A stretch of DNA of 64,000 nucleotides from Zestomonas carbonaria (GTDB lineage Bacteria > Pseudomonadota > Gammaproteobacteria > Pseudomonadales > Pseudomonadaceae): contig NZ_CAJFCI010000056.1 in the NCBI RefSeq assembly GCF_904061905.1, forward strand, positions 1-64,000, given 5' to 3'. The notes under the pieces are model-generated. The model searched no databases. It was given only the letters and a program-made list of their open reading frames with translations, and was not told where the DNA came from. How positions within the stretch are numbered: position 1 is the stretch's first letter; every line of letters starts with the position of its first letter. Position numbers and translations under genes: made by a program. This document shows positions 19,560-30,600 of the stretch, one piece after another.

Positions 19560-19865
19560 ATGATCCCCGGCGAATATCAGATCCAGGATGGCGAGATCGA
19601 ACTCAATGCCGGCCGCCGCACCGTCACCCTGAGCGTGGCCAACAGCGGCGACCGGCCGATCCAGGTCGGCTCGCACTACCACTTCTTCGAAACCAACGAC
19701 GCCCTCGCCTTCGACCGCGCCACCGCGCGCGGCATGCGCCTGAACATCCCGGCTGGCACCGCGGTGCGCTTCGAACCGGGCCAGAGCCGCGAGGTCGAGC
19801 TGGTCGAAATGACCGGCCTGCGCCGCGTATACGGCTTCGCCGGGCGGGTGATGGGAAATCTGTAA
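19560..19865 (+). CDS. ureB: Urease subunit beta
   Basis: 101 residues. [19 protein letters not shown], then [15 protein letters not shown] and [13 protein letters not shown] are the family signature. ATG 19560 follows AAAGGAG at a normal distance. Part of the (UreABC)3 trimer. Confidence 0.96.
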   Translation: MIPGEYQIQDGEIELNAGRRTVTLSVANSGDRPIQVGSHYHFFETNDALAFDRATARGMRLNIPAGTAVRFEPGQSREVELVEMTGLRRVYGFAGRVMGNL

Positions 19866-19876
19866 AGCCGATAAGA

Positions 19877-19947
19877 GCCGATAAGAGCGCTGGAGGCTGG
19901 ACGAGGGAGTTGCTTTTTCGTTCAGCCTTCAGCCTCTAGCCTCCAGC
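19877..19947. repeat. Inverted repeat CGCTGGAGGCTGG type, ureB-ureC gap
   Basis: GCGCTGGAGGCTGGACG at the left pairs with CAGCCTCTAGCCTCCAGCG at the right. Arms differ from the AAGCTTG family, so this is a second REP-like class. Confidence 0.6.
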
Positions 19948-19967
19948 GAACCGAGGGAAATAGGATC

Positions 19968-21668
<1,701 letters not shown>

Positions 21669-21898
21669 CACATCTCCCGGCCCCGCCGGGCCGGGACGAA
21701 CGCATCATGCGAGGTGGCACCATGCGCAGGCGCCGCCTCGCCTCCGGTGTGCACGACGTACCCCTTCTCCTCCCGCGCCGAACCCAAGGCTTTTCTGAAA
21801 GCTCCGATAAGAAAACCTGTGTCCGTTCAACAGGGGAACCCGAGCCTTACGCTACGAACGCCAACGTGCTCGCCCAACCAGAACAATAAGGACACTCG

Positions 21899-23146
21899 AT
21901 GAAACGACTGACCGCCGCCCTCATGCTGTGGCTGAGCGTCGCATCCTATGCGGAGGCAAACCAGCCGATCACCCTGGGACTGAACTATCCACGCACCGGT
22001 AGCTACCAGAAGGAAGGACTTGCCCAGATGCGCGGAGCGCTGATGGCCATCGACGAGATCAACGCCAAGGGCGGCGTGCTCGGCCGGCCGTTGCGGCTTT
22101 CCAGCTACGACAGCGGATCACGCGTCAGGAGAGCGATACAGAATGTCGACAAGCTGGCCGACGAAGGCGCGGCCATGCTGTTCGGCGGCTCCTCCAGCGC
22201 GGTCGCCATCGCCGCCGGCAAGCGCGCCCGCGAACGCGGCCTGCTCTACTTCGGCACCCTCACCTACTCCAACGACACCACCGGCAAGGACGGCCACCGC
22301 TACATGTTCCGCGAGAGCAACAACGCCTGGATGAGCGCCCGCGTGCTGGGCCAGTACCTGGCCGGACAGTACCCGGGCCAGCGCTACTTCTACGTCACCT
22401 CCGACTACACCTGGGGCCACACCACCGAAGCCTCGCTGCGCCAGACCACCGGCAGCCAGGACCTCGCCAGGCATCCGGGACGGCGCATACCGTTCCCCGG
22501 CATCAGCCTGGCCAATTACCGGGACGCCCTCACCCAGGCCGCCGCCAGCGACGCGCAGATCCTCGCCCTGGTGCTGTTCGGAGAAGACCTGGTGCGCGCC
22601 ATGCGCGTCGCCCATGACCTGGGCCTTACAAAACGCATGCAGATCGTGGTGCCCAACCTGACCCACCATATGGTCGAACAGGCCGGGCCAACCATCATGG
22701 CCGGCGTCATCGGCACCGAGCCCTGGACCTGGCGAGTGCCGGAGAAGGAAAACAGCGCGCGTGGCCAGGCCTTCGTCGCCGAATTCGTCAAGCGCTACCA
22801 GACGTACCCATCCAGTTCGGCGGCCTCGGCCTACAGCATCGTCTACCAATGGGCGGACGCCGTGCAGCGCGCCCGCAGCCTGAACAGCGAAGCGCTGATC
22901 CGTGCCCTGGAAGGCCACCGCTACAGCCTGCTCAAGGGCGAACAGGAGTGGCGCGCCTTCGACCACCAGAACGTGCAGCGCATCTACGCGGTGCGGGTCA
23001 AACCGCGCGAAGAGGTGATGAAGGACCCGCTCAAGCAGGACTACTTCGAGATCGTCCACCAACTGGATGGCGAATATGGCGCGCCGAGCCTGGAGGAATG
23101 GCAGGCGGAACGCCGCGCGGCCGGGCAACCACCCGCCCTGATGTGA
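21899..23146 (+). CDS. Urea/amide-type ABC substrate-binding protein, copy 1
   Basis: 415 residues. Signal peptide MKRLTAALMLWLSVASYAEA, then a type I periplasmic binding fold (PITLGLNYPRTGSYQKEG; AMLFGGSSSAVAIAAGKRARERGLLYFGTLTYSND). Related to UrtA/LivK-like receptors but shares with UrtA only the general fold. No permease or ATPase genes lie beside it; it could feed UrtBCDE or act as the sensor part of a chemotaxis or two-component receptor. Nearly identical to the next gene. Confidence 0.8.
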   Translation: MKRLTAALMLWLSVASYAEANQPITLGLNYPRTGSYQKEGLAQMRGALMAIDEINAKGGVLGRPLRLSSYDSGSRVRRAIQNVDKLADEGAAMLFGGSSSAVAIAAGKRARERGLLYFGTLTYSNDTTGKDGHRYMFRESNNAWMSARVLGQYLAGQYPGQRYFYVTSDYTWGHTTEASLRQTTGSQDLARHPGRRIPFPGISLANYRDALTQAAASDAQILALVLFGEDLVRAMRVAHDLGLTKRMQIVVPNLTHHMVEQAGPTIMAGVIGTEPWTWRVPEKENSARGQAFVAEFVKRYQTYPSSSAASAYSIVYQWADAVQRARSLNSEALIRALEGHRYSLLKGEQEWRAFDHQNVQRIYAVRVKPREEVMKDPLKQDYFEIVHQLDGEYGAPSLEEWQAERRAAGQPPALM

Positions 23147-23319
23147 ATACGACCGGCCCCGCCTCTCACGGCGTGGGCCCGCCCTGTTCGACAGGCATGG
23201 CCCCACGACTTCGCCGAAATGCGAACCAGGCCACCCGGCATTCGACCAATAGCTGATGCCGCTGCACGGCGCCAAGGCGTAAAACCGCGCTTGTCCAACA
23301 ATAACAACAGGGACAAGCA

Positions 23320-24567
23320 ATGAAACGACTGACCGCCGCCCTCGCGTTGTGGCTCGGCATCGGCGCCTGTGTGCAAGCCGCCGAACCGATCACCCTGGGG
23401 CTCAACTACCCGCGCACCGGCAGCTACAAGGAGGAGGGGCTGGCCCAGATGCACGGCGCGTTGCTGGCCATCGACGAGATCAACGCCAGGGGCGGCGTGC
23501 TCGGCCGGTCGCTGCGACTGTCCAGCCACGACAGCGGCTCCAGCGTCGAAAAGGCCGTGCGCAACGTCGACAAGCTGGCCGACGATGGCGCGGCCATGCT
23601 GTTCGGCGGCGCCTCCAGCGCCATCGCCATCGCCGCCGGCAAGCGCGCCCGCGAACGCGGCCTGCTCTACTTCGGCACCCTCACCTACTCCAACGACACC
23701 ACCGGCAAGGATGGCCACCGCTACATGTTCCGCGAGAGCAACAACGCCTGGATGAGCGCTCGCGTGCTGGGCCAGTACCTCGCCGGGCAATATCCGAACC
23801 GCCGCTACTTCTACGTCACCTCCGACTACACCTGGGGCCACACCACCGAGACATCGCTGCGCCAGACCACCGGCAGCCTGGACGGCGCCCGCCACCCTGG
23901 CGTACGCGTGCCATTCCCCGGCGCGCACCTGGCCGACTACCGCGACGCCCTCACCCAGGCCGCCGCCAGCGACGCGCAGATCCTCGCCCTGGTGCTGTTC
24001 GGCGAAGACCTGGTGCGTGCCATGCGCATCGCCCACGACCTGGGCCTGACGCAACGCATGCAGATCGTGGTGCCCAACCTCACCCAGCACATGGTCGAAC
24101 AGGCCGGGCCGGGCATCATGGCCGGCGTCATCGGCACCGAGCCCTGGACCTGGCGGGTACCGGAGAAGGAAAACAGCGCGCGCGGCCAGGCCTTCGTCGC
24201 CGAATTCGTCAAGCGCTACCAGACGTACCCGTCCAGCTCGGCGGCCTCGGCCTACAGCATCGTCCACCAGTGGGCGGACGCCGCGCAGCGCGCCCGCAGC
24301 CTGGACAGCGAAGCGCTGGTCCGTGCCCTGGAAGGTCATCGCTACAGCCTGCTCAAGGGCGAGCAGGAATGGCGCGCCTTCGACCACCAGAACGTCCAGC
24401 GCATCTACGCGGTACGGGTCAAACCGCGCGAAGAAGTGATGAAGGACCCGCTCAAGCAGGACTACTTCGAGATCGTCCACCAACTGGATGGCGAGCACGG
24501 CGCGCCGAACCTGGAGGAATGGCAGGCGGAGCGTCGCGCGGCCGGGCAGCCGACCCGCCTGATGTGA
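23320..24567 (+). CDS. Urea/amide-type ABC substrate-binding protein, copy 2
   Basis: 415 residues, same length as copy 1 and very similar at DNA level over long runs (for example the ARERGLLYFGTLTYSND to NNAWMSARVLGQYLAGQYP part). Clearly a tandem duplication. Differences concentrate in the signal peptide and in the stretch around residues 185-210 (SLDGARHPGVRVPFPGAHLADY versus SQDLARHPGRRIPFPGISLANY), which may alter the ligand pocket. Preceded by GGGACAAGC near the start codon. Confidence 0.8.
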   Translation: MKRLTAALALWLGIGACVQAAEPITLGLNYPRTGSYKEEGLAQMHGALLAIDEINARGGVLGRSLRLSSHDSGSSVEKAVRNVDKLADDGAAMLFGGASSAIAIAAGKRARERGLLYFGTLTYSNDTTGKDGHRYMFRESNNAWMSARVLGQYLAGQYPNRRYFYVTSDYTWGHTTETSLRQTTGSLDGARHPGVRVPFPGAHLADYRDALTQAAASDAQILALVLFGEDLVRAMRIAHDLGLTQRMQIVVPNLTQHMVEQAGPGIMAGVIGTEPWTWRVPEKENSARGQAFVAEFVKRYQTYPSSSAASAYSIVHQWADAAQRARSLDSEALVRALEGHRYSLLKGEQEWRAFDHQNVQRIYAVRVKPREEVMKDPLKQDYFEIVHQLDGEHGAPNLEEWQAERRAAGQPTRLM

Positions 24568-24658
24568 CGTGATCGGACGAACGCACGACGCTCCGGGCTG
24601 AAAGCGGGCCGCGGCTCGCGTAAACTGCGCGGCCGTTTTTTCCGGAGCCGTCCGCGCC

Positions 24659-25924
24659 ATGCCCCACGCCCAGCCCGCCAACGCCCTCGGCATCGACTTC
24701 GGCACCTCCAACTCAACCGTCGGCTGGTGGCGGCCCGGCGTCGAGCCGCTGATCACCCTGGAGGACGGCAAGCCCACCCTGCCCTCGGTGGTGTTCTTCA
24801 ACAGCGAGGAACGCCGCCCGGTGTACGGACGCCAGGCGCTGCACGAATACCTGGAAGGCTACGAAGGCCGCCTGATGCGCTCTCTGAAGAGCCTGCTCGG
24901 TTCCAGCCTGCTGAAGAGCGAGACGACCGTGCTGGGCAGCGCGCTGCCGTTCAAGGAACTGCTGCGCCTGTTCATCGGCCAGCTCAAGCAGCGCGCCGAA
25001 ACGGCGGCCGAACGTTCGTTCGAGCAGGTGGTGCTCGGCCGCCCGGTGTTCTTCGTCGACGACGACCCGGAGGCTGACCGCCTGGCCCAGGACACCCTGG
25101 TCGAAGTGGCGCGGAAACTCGGCTTCAAGGACGTCTCCTTCCAGTACGAACCGCTCGCCGCGGCCTTCGATTACGAACGCGGCATCGACCGCGAGGAACT
25201 GGTGCTGATCGTCGACATCGGCGGCGGCACCTCGGACTTCTCCCTGGTCCGCCTCGCCCCGGAACGCCGCGAGGTGACCGATCGCTCGGCGGACATCCTG
25301 GCCACCGGCGGCGTGCACATCGGCGGCACCGACTTCGACAAGCAGCTCAGCCTGCAGGGCGTGATGCCGCTGTTCGGCTACGGCAGCCGGATGAAGAGCG
25401 ACGCGCCGATGCCCACCAGCTACCACCTCAACCTCGCCACCTGGCACACCATCAACGCGGTGTACGCGCAGAAGGCGCAACTGGCGCTGAAGAACATGCG
25501 CTACGACATCACCGACGGCACCGGCATCGACCGCCTGTTCAGCCTGATCGAACAGCGCGCCGGGCACTGGCTGGCGATCCAGGTGGAAGACAGCAAGATC
25601 GCCCTGACCGAGACCGAACGAGGGCGCATCGACCTCGGCCGCATCGAGCCCGGCCTGGCCGCCGACCTCGACCGCACGCTGTTCGAGAACGCCATCGACC
25701 AGCTCCTGGCACGTATCCGCGCCGGCGTGGACAAGTTGCTGGAAGATGCCGGGATCGGCGCGGAACAGGTCGACACCCTGTTCTTCACCGGCGGCTCCAG
25801 CGGCATCCCGGCCCTGCGCCGCAGCGTCGCCGCCATGCTGCCCAACGCCCGCGCGGTGGAAGGCAACCTGTTCGGCGGCATCGGCAACGGCCTGGCCATC
25901 GAAGCGAAGAAGCGCTACGGCTGA
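24659..25924 (+). CDS. YegD-type Hsp70-like ATPase
   Basis: 421 residues, only the actin-like ATPase domain: phosphate loops LGIDFGTSNSTVGWW and VDIGGGTSDFSLV, adenosine motif FFTGGSSGIPALR. It lacks the Hsp70 substrate-binding domain, as does E. coli YegD. Role in the cell is not established. Equivalent of PA4873. The next gene, cca, begins 52 bases later and belongs in PAO1 to a different part of the chromosome. Confidence 0.85.
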   Translation: MPHAQPANALGIDFGTSNSTVGWWRPGVEPLITLEDGKPTLPSVVFFNSEERRPVYGRQALHEYLEGYEGRLMRSLKSLLGSSLLKSETTVLGSALPFKELLRLFIGQLKQRAETAAERSFEQVVLGRPVFFVDDDPEADRLAQDTLVEVARKLGFKDVSFQYEPLAAAFDYERGIDREELVLIVDIGGGTSDFSLVRLAPERREVTDRSADILATGGVHIGGTDFDKQLSLQGVMPLFGYGSRMKSDAPMPTSYHLNLATWHTINAVYAQKAQLALKNMRYDITDGTGIDRLFSLIEQRAGHWLAIQVEDSKIALTETERGRIDLGRIEPGLAADLDRTLFENAIDQLLARIRAGVDKLLEDAGIGAEQVDTLFFTGGSSGIPALRRSVAAMLPNARAVEGNLFGGIGNGLAIEAKKRYG

Positions 25925-25976
25925 CGACCGCCGCATCTCCTCAACGGTTATCCTGTCTTCCTGACGGAGGACCTAC

Positions 25977-27206
25977 ATGCAGATCTACAAAGTCGGCGGC
26001 GCCGTGCGCGACCGCCTGCTCGGCCGGCCGGTGGCGGACATCGATTGGGTGGTGGTCGGCGCCAGCGCCGAGGAAATGCAGGCCCGGGGCTTCCGCCCGG
26101 TGGGCGAGGACTTCCCGGTATTCCTCCATCCACAGACCGGCGAGGAATACGCCCTCGCCCGCACCGAACGCAAGAGCGGCCAGGGCTACGGCGGCTTCAC
26201 CTTCTACGCCAGCCCGGACGTCAGCCTGGAAGAAGACCTGCTGCGCCGCGACCTGACCATCAACGCCATGGCCGAGGACGACCAGGGCCGGGTCATCGAC
26301 CCTTACGGCGGCCAGCGCGACCTCGAAGCCCGCTTGCTGCGCCACGTCTCCCCGGCCTTCGCCGAGGACCCGCTGCGCGTGCTGCGCGTCGCCCGCTTCG
26401 CCGCCCGCTACGCGCCACTGGGCTTCACCGTGGCGCCGGAAACCCTGGAACTGATGCGGCAACTCGCCGAATCCGGCGAGTTGCAGGCACTGACCGCCGA
26501 ACGTAGCTGGAAGGAAATCTCCCGCGCGCTGCTGGAGCCGAGGCCGGACGTGTTCATCCAGGTGCTGCGCGATTGCGGCGCCCTCGCGGAACTGCTGCCC
26601 GAGCTGGACGCCCTGTTCGGCGTGCCGCAGCCGGCGGCCCACCACCCGGAGATCGATACCGGCGTGCATACCCTGGCCGTCTTGCGCCAGTGCGCCGAGC
26701 ACCATCAGCCGCTCACCGTGCGCTGGGCCTGCCTGCTCCACGACCTGGGCAAGGGGCTGACGCCGGAAAGCGAGTGGCCACGGCATATCGCCCACGAACA
26801 CCGAGGGGTGAGGCTGATCGGCGAGGTCAACCAGCGCTGCAAGGCGCCCAGGGATTGCGCGGAACTGGCCATGCTGGTCGGCGAGTTCCACACCCACGGC
26901 CACCGCGCCCTGGAGCTGCGCCCGAACACCCTGCTGGAGTTGCTGCAACGCTTCGACATCTACCGCCGCCCGCAGCGCTTCGAGGAATTCATCGCCGCCT
27001 GCGAGATGGACGCCCGTGGCCGTCTCGGCCTGGAGCAGCGCGACTACCCGCAGGCCGACTACCTGCGTGGCGCCGCCGCAGCCGCTCGCGCGGTGAGCGT
27101 GCAACCGTTGCTGGAAAAAGGTCTGAAAGGCGCCGAGCTGGGCGAGGCACTGTCCCGCGAACGGCTGAAGGCACTCAAGGCCTACAAGGAAGCCCGCACC
27201 CCGTAG
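25977..27206 (+). CDS. cca: tRNA CCA-adding enzyme with HD domain
   Basis: 409 residues. N-terminal nucleotidyltransferase ([14 protein letters not shown]-x-D in [10 protein letters not shown]), the [10 protein letters not shown] motif, the ERxxxE nucleotide-selection region, and a C-terminal HD phosphohydrolase domain ([11 protein letters not shown]). This long form repairs and adds CCA and also has phosphatase/phosphodiesterase activity in gammaproteobacteria. Equivalent of PA0584. Good ribosome site GGAGGACCTACATG. Confidence 0.95.
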   Translation: MQIYKVGGAVRDRLLGRPVADIDWVVVGASAEEMQARGFRPVGEDFPVFLHPQTGEEYALARTERKSGQGYGGFTFYASPDVSLEEDLLRRDLTINAMAEDDQGRVIDPYGGQRDLEARLLRHVSPAFAEDPLRVLRVARFAARYAPLGFTVAPETLELMRQLAESGELQALTAERSWKEISRALLEPRPDVFIQVLRDCGALAELLPELDALFGVPQPAAHHPEIDTGVHTLAVLRQCAEHHQPLTVRWACLLHDLGKGLTPESEWPRHIAHEHRGVRLIGEVNQRCKAPRDCAELAMLVGEFHTHGHRALELRPNTLLELLQRFDIYRRPQRFEEFIAACEMDARGRLGLEQRDYPQADYLRGAAAAARAVSVQPLLEKGLKGAELGEALSRERLKALKAYKEARTP

Positions 27207-27257
27207 GCGAGCCATGCCCGCGACCCACGCGCAGGCTCCCCACGCCACCGCCCCCAC

Positions 27258-27293
27258 GTCATCTCCGCGAACGCGGGGACCCAATAGAAAGCC
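27258..27293 (-). repeat. Dispersed repeat, copy 2 (inverse orientation)
   Basis: Reverse complement of the unit at 107-142 (GTCATCTCCGCGAACGCGGG with ACCCAATA). It separates convergent cca and folK and may serve as terminator. Confidence 0.65.
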
Positions 27294-27300
27294 GAAAAAC

Positions 27301-27840
27301 CTACGCCAGCGCCGGATAGGCCTGCAGCAGCTCCACCGGCGTCAGCTCGGCACCGCGCCACTGGAACGCCACCGGCCACAGCCGCTGCTCGCTGCGCATC
27401 CCGCGCCACAGCTCGGCAAACGACTGGCCCGCGCCGGGATACAGCTTCTCGGGCGCCAGCAGCGCCAGCGGCCAGAGCACGAAGGCGTTCCTGAGGATTT
27501 CCGGTCGCGGCAGCACCAGTCCGTCGAAGTTGCCGACCTGCTCGCCGTACAACAGCACGTCGATGTCCAGCGGCAGGCCCTTGCGGTTCGGCGCGTAGCG
27601 GCCGTTGTCCGCCTCGATGATCTTCAGGCGGCGATCCAGCTCGTGCAGCGGCAGGTCGGTGAGCGCCGTCACCGCCAGGTTATAGAAGGGCCCGCTCTTG
27701 ATGCCCACCGCCTCGCTCTCGAACACCGGCGAACAGCGCAGGTCGTGGAGGAAGCCGGCCAGCGCATCCAGGCCGGCGGCGATATGTTCCTCGCGCTGGC
27801 TGTTGCTGCCCACGCCGAGGAAAACCGGGGTCAGCGACAT
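27301..27840 (-). CDS. folK: 6-hydroxymethyl-7,8-dihydropterin pyrophosphokinase
   Basis: 179 residues. VFLGVGSNSQREEHIAAGLDAL, then LDIDVLLYGEQ and LPRPEILRNAFVLWPLALLAPE are the HPPK signature. Makes the pyrophosphorylated pterin that FolP joins to p-aminobenzoate. The start overlaps the end of folB by ten bases, so the two consecutive folate steps are translationally coupled. Confidence 0.9.
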   Translation of the reverse strand: MSLTPVFLGVGSNSQREEHIAAGLDALAGFLHDLRCSPVFESEAVGIKSGPFYNLAVTALTDLPLHELDRRLKIIEADNGRYAPNRKGLPLDIDVLLYGEQVGNFDGLVLPRPEILRNAFVLWPLALLAPEKLYPGAGQSFAELWRGMRSEQRLWPVAFQWRGAELTPVELLQAYPALA

Positions 27841-28184
27841 CCGCGCTCGATCTCCACACCGACTCCCCTCGCCGCCGGATTGGCGCCCGGCTTGGTCACC
27901 CGCAGGCGCAGCCAGGTGATGCCGAACTCACTCATCAGGGCCGCCGCCAGGCGCTCGGCGAAAGTCTCCACCAGCTCGAAGCGTGCCGCGCGGGCGAACG
28001 CCTCGATGCTCGCCGATACGCTGGCATAGTCCAGCGCCTTGCCAAGGTCGTCCTCGGCGGCTGGCGCGCTGACGTCCCAGGCGAAGGTCAGGTCCAGGCG
28101 CAGGCACTGGCGGATGTCGCGCTCCCAGTCGTAGGCCCCGATCAGGGTGTCGACTTCCAGCCCCTCGATAAATACGTTGTCCAA
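27831..28184 (-). CDS. folB: Dihydroneopterin aldolase
   Basis: 117 residues from a TTG at 28184, chosen because the conserved protein begins [20 protein letters not shown] and GGAG lies just upstream; no ATG exists near this point, and the in-frame ATG 43 codons upstream adds an unrelated tail. Cleaves dihydroneopterin to the FolK substrate. [16 protein letters not shown] and VGVEIERG at the end match the family. Divergent from plsY as in PAO1 (PA0582/PA0581). Confidence 0.9.
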   Translation of the reverse strand: MDNVFIEGLEVDTLIGAYDWERDIRQCLRLDLTFAWDVSAPAAEDDLGKALDYASVSASIEAFARAARFELVETFAERLAAALMSEFGITWLRLRVTKPGANPAARGVGVEIERGCR

Positions 28185-28393
28185 CCGCTCCGCTCCACAA
28201 GAAGGGTCAACGCCCCGTCGCAGGCTGCCGAATCTCCACCTGCGCTGCCAATACCACGTCAGAATGGCCCCGGGCCGCTCATCTACAGCTCGCAAACTCC
28301 GCGCCCCGGCCATTCTGGCCTTGTCCCGGCGGCTTCGCCTACGTTTTTCAACGGCCTGCTAGAATCAGGGCCACCCTGCCCGGAATGGATACC

Positions 28394-28963
28394 ATGTTTT
28401 GGCTTCTGGCGATCCTCGCCTACCTGCTTGGCTCGCTGTCCTTCGCCATCCTGCTCAGCCGCCTCAGCGGCGGCCCGGACCCTCGCGCCAGCGGTTCGGG
28501 CAACCCCGGCGCCACCAACATGCTGCGCGTCGCCGGCAGGAAACTCGCCATCCTCACCCTGCTCGGCGACCTGCTCAAGGGCCTGCTGCCGGTACTGGCC
28601 GCCGCCCTGTTCGGCCTCGGCGTCCAGCAACAGGCCTGGATCGGCCTCGCCGCGGTGGTCGGCCACCTCTACCCGCTGTACTTCCGCTTCCGTGGCGGCA
28701 AGGGCGTCGCCACCGCCGCCGGCGTGCTGCTCGGCATCTATCCACCCGCCGCACTGCTGGCCATCTGCGCCTGGCTGCTGGTTTTCGGCTTGACCCGTAC
28801 CAGTTCGCTGGCGGCCCTGATCGCCACCCCGCTGAGCCTGCCGCTGCTGGCCTGGCAACAGGCCGGCGCGCTGCTGCCGATGACCGTGCTGACCGGCCTG
28901 ATCGTCTGGCGTCACCGGCGCAATCTACGCGACCTGTTCGCCGGACGCGAACGGCACTTTTAA
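28394..28963 (+). CDS. plsY: Glycerol-3-phosphate acyltransferase PlsY
   Basis: 189 residues. Five membrane helices; motifs [14 protein letters not shown] and [19 protein letters not shown] are the PlsY acyl-phosphate and glycerol-phosphate sites. First committed step of phospholipid synthesis at the inner membrane. ATG 28394 ([17 protein letters not shown]) has GGA at a proper distance; an ATG three codons upstream does not. Confidence 0.93.
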   Translation: MFWLLAILAYLLGSLSFAILLSRLSGGPDPRASGSGNPGATNMLRVAGRKLAILTLLGDLLKGLLPVLAAALFGLGVQQQAWIGLAAVVGHLYPLYFRFRGGKGVATAAGVLLGIYPPAALLAICAWLLVFGLTRTSSLAALIATPLSLPLLAWQQAGALLPMTVLTGLIVWRHRRNLRDLFAGRERHF

Positions 28964-29036
28964 AGCAGCGGCAAGCCTCAAGCAGAACGCCGCGCTCACT
29001 TGCAGCTTGCAGCTTGTGGCTCGCAGCTCGGCAAGC
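28964..29036. repeat. REP-like repeat overlapping the tsaD 3' end
   Basis: GCAGCGGCAAGCCTCAAGCA ... CTTGCAGCTTGCAGCTTGTGGC. Its right half is inside the tsaD reading frame and encodes the last dozen or so residues of that protein. Confidence 0.65.
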
Positions 29037-30045
29037 TTTCCATCGGCCAGCGCGCGCGCACGCCGATTTCCGGGCCATCGTGCTGGCCGGCCAGCAGGCG
29101 CCGACAGCCAGCGTAGGCGATCATCGCGCCGTTGTCGGTGCAGAACGCCGGCCGGGCATAGAACACGCTCCCCTTCAGTTCGCCGAGCATGGCTTCCAGC
29201 GCCTGGCGCAGCGCGCGATTGGCGCTCACCCCGCCGGCGATCACCAGGCTGTTCAGGCCGGTCTGCTTGAGCGCGCGGCGGCACTTGATGGTCAGCGTCT
29301 CGACCACCGCCTGCTGGAACGCCAGGGCGATATCGCAGCGGGTCTGTTCGCTGTCGTCGCCAGCGGCCTGGCACTGCTGCCAGGTATTCAGGGTGAAGGT
29401 CTTCAGGCCGCTGAAGCTGAAATCCAGTCCGGGGCGGTCGGTCATCGGCCGGGGGAAAACGAAGCGGCCGGGCGTGCCACGTTCAGCCAGGCGGGCGATC
29501 TCCGGCCCGCCCGGATAGCCCAGACCGATCATCTTGGCGGTCTTGTCGAACGCCTCGCCGGCGGCATCGTCCAGCGACTCGCCGAGCAACTGGTAGCGGC
29601 CGATGCCGTCGACCCGCACCAGTTGCGTATGCCCGCCGGACACCAGGAGCGCGACGAAGGGGAATTGCGGCGGCGTCTCCTCCAGCATCGGCGCCAGCAG
29701 GTGGCCTTCCATATGATGGACGCCCAGCGCCGGCACATCCCAGGCCAGGGCCAGGGCCTGCGCGCAGGAGGCGCCGACCAGCAGCGCGCCAACCAGCCCG
29801 GGGCCGGCGGTGTAGGCGATGCCATCGATTTCGGCGACGGCCACGCCCGCCTCGCCCAGCACCTGGCGGATCAGCGGCAGCAGACGCTTGACGTGATCGC
29901 GCGACGCCAGCTCCGGCACCACCCCGCCATAGATGCGGTGCAGGTCGATCTGACTGAACAACGCGTCGGCCAGCAGGCCGCGCTCGCTATCGTAGAGAGC
30001 GACACCGGTTTCGTCGCAGGAGGTTTCCAACCCCAGCACTAGCAT
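28996..30045 (-). CDS. tsaD: tRNA N6-threonylcarbamoyladenosine transferase
   Basis: 349 residues. Transfers threonylcarbamoyl to A37 of ANN-reading tRNAs with TsaB/TsaE. Kae1/ASKHA fold: [16 protein letters not shown], metal-binding HHMEGH ([12 protein letters not shown]), [22 protein letters not shown]. The usual length is about 341; the C-terminal [13 protein letters not shown] is read out of a REP-like repeat, so the ancestral stop has been overwritten by repeat insertion or drift. Divergent from rpsU. Confidence 0.95.
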   Translation of the reverse strand: MLVLGLETSCDETGVALYDSERGLLADALFSQIDLHRIYGGVVPELASRDHVKRLLPLIRQVLGEAGVAVAEIDGIAYTAGPGLVGALLVGASCAQALALAWDVPALGVHHMEGHLLAPMLEETPPQFPFVALLVSGGHTQLVRVDGIGRYQLLGESLDDAAGEAFDKTAKMIGLGYPGGPEIARLAERGTPGRFVFPRPMTDRPGLDFSFSGLKTFTLNTWQQCQAAGDDSEQTRCDIALAFQQAVVETLTIKCRRALKQTGLNSLVIAGGVSANRALRQALEAMLGELKGSVFYARPAFCTDNGAMIAYAGCRRLLAGQHDGPEIGVRARWPMESLPSCEPQAASCK

Positions 30046-30247
30046 GGGTTCTGTGCCTTCAACACCAGCAGACCAAGAAGGCGCGCATGATAATCGCGCC
30101 CCCTTGCGCCGACCAGCGGTTTTCGATCAGAGGCTTTGCATTCCGGGCGGCGAGGCGGTAACATCCGCAACCCTTAAAACGGACGCATCCCGAGCCGACT
30201 GCCGGGAGCGCGCCCCAACACCGGTAATCAATGTAGGTACGACCTGG

Positions 30248-30463
30248 ATGCCAGCCGTCAAAGTTAAAGAGAACGAACCCTTCGACGTAGCCCTGCGTCG
30301 CTTCAAACGCTCCTGCGAGAAAGCCGGTGTGCTGGCCGAAGTTCGCAGCCGCGAGTTCTACGAAAAGCCGACCGCCGAGCGCAAGCGCAAAGCCGCTGCC
30401 GCCGTCAAGCGTCACGCCAAGAAAGTGCAGCGCGAACAGCGCCGCGCCGTTCGCCTGTACTGA
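30248..30463 (+). CDS. rpsU: 30S ribosomal protein S21
   Basis: 71 residues, [21 protein letters not shown] to the arginine-rich end. ATG at 30248 is the family start; a longer frame upstream is not coding. First gene of the rpsU-dnaG-rpoD macromolecular synthesis operon. Confidence 0.97.
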   Translation: MPAVKVKENEPFDVALRRFKRSCEKAGVLAEVRSREFYEKPTAERKRKAAAAVKRHAKKVQREQRRAVRLY

Positions 30464-30483
30464 TACAGCGCGCAACGCTCCGA

Positions 30484-30505
30484 ATGCCCGGCCTGGTCCG
30501 GGCAT
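30484..30505 (+). terminator. Attenuator-like hairpin between rpsU and dnaG
   Basis: ATGCCCGG-CCTGGT-CCGGGCAT, a perfect 8-bp stem without a following T-run. Position matches the partial terminator that lowers dnaG relative to rpsU in the E. coli operon. Confidence 0.55.
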
Positions 30506-30600
30506 CGCACTGCAGCAAAACCGGACTCCGCTTCGCTACCGGCGAATATGCGGAGTTTTGTTGTTTTCGCGCTTCGCTCGCGCCACTATCCTGAATCCCC

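Noticed and set aside
23147..23319. A further gene between the two binding proteins
   Set aside because: The 173-base gap has stops in all plus frames; it is only the leader of copy 2.
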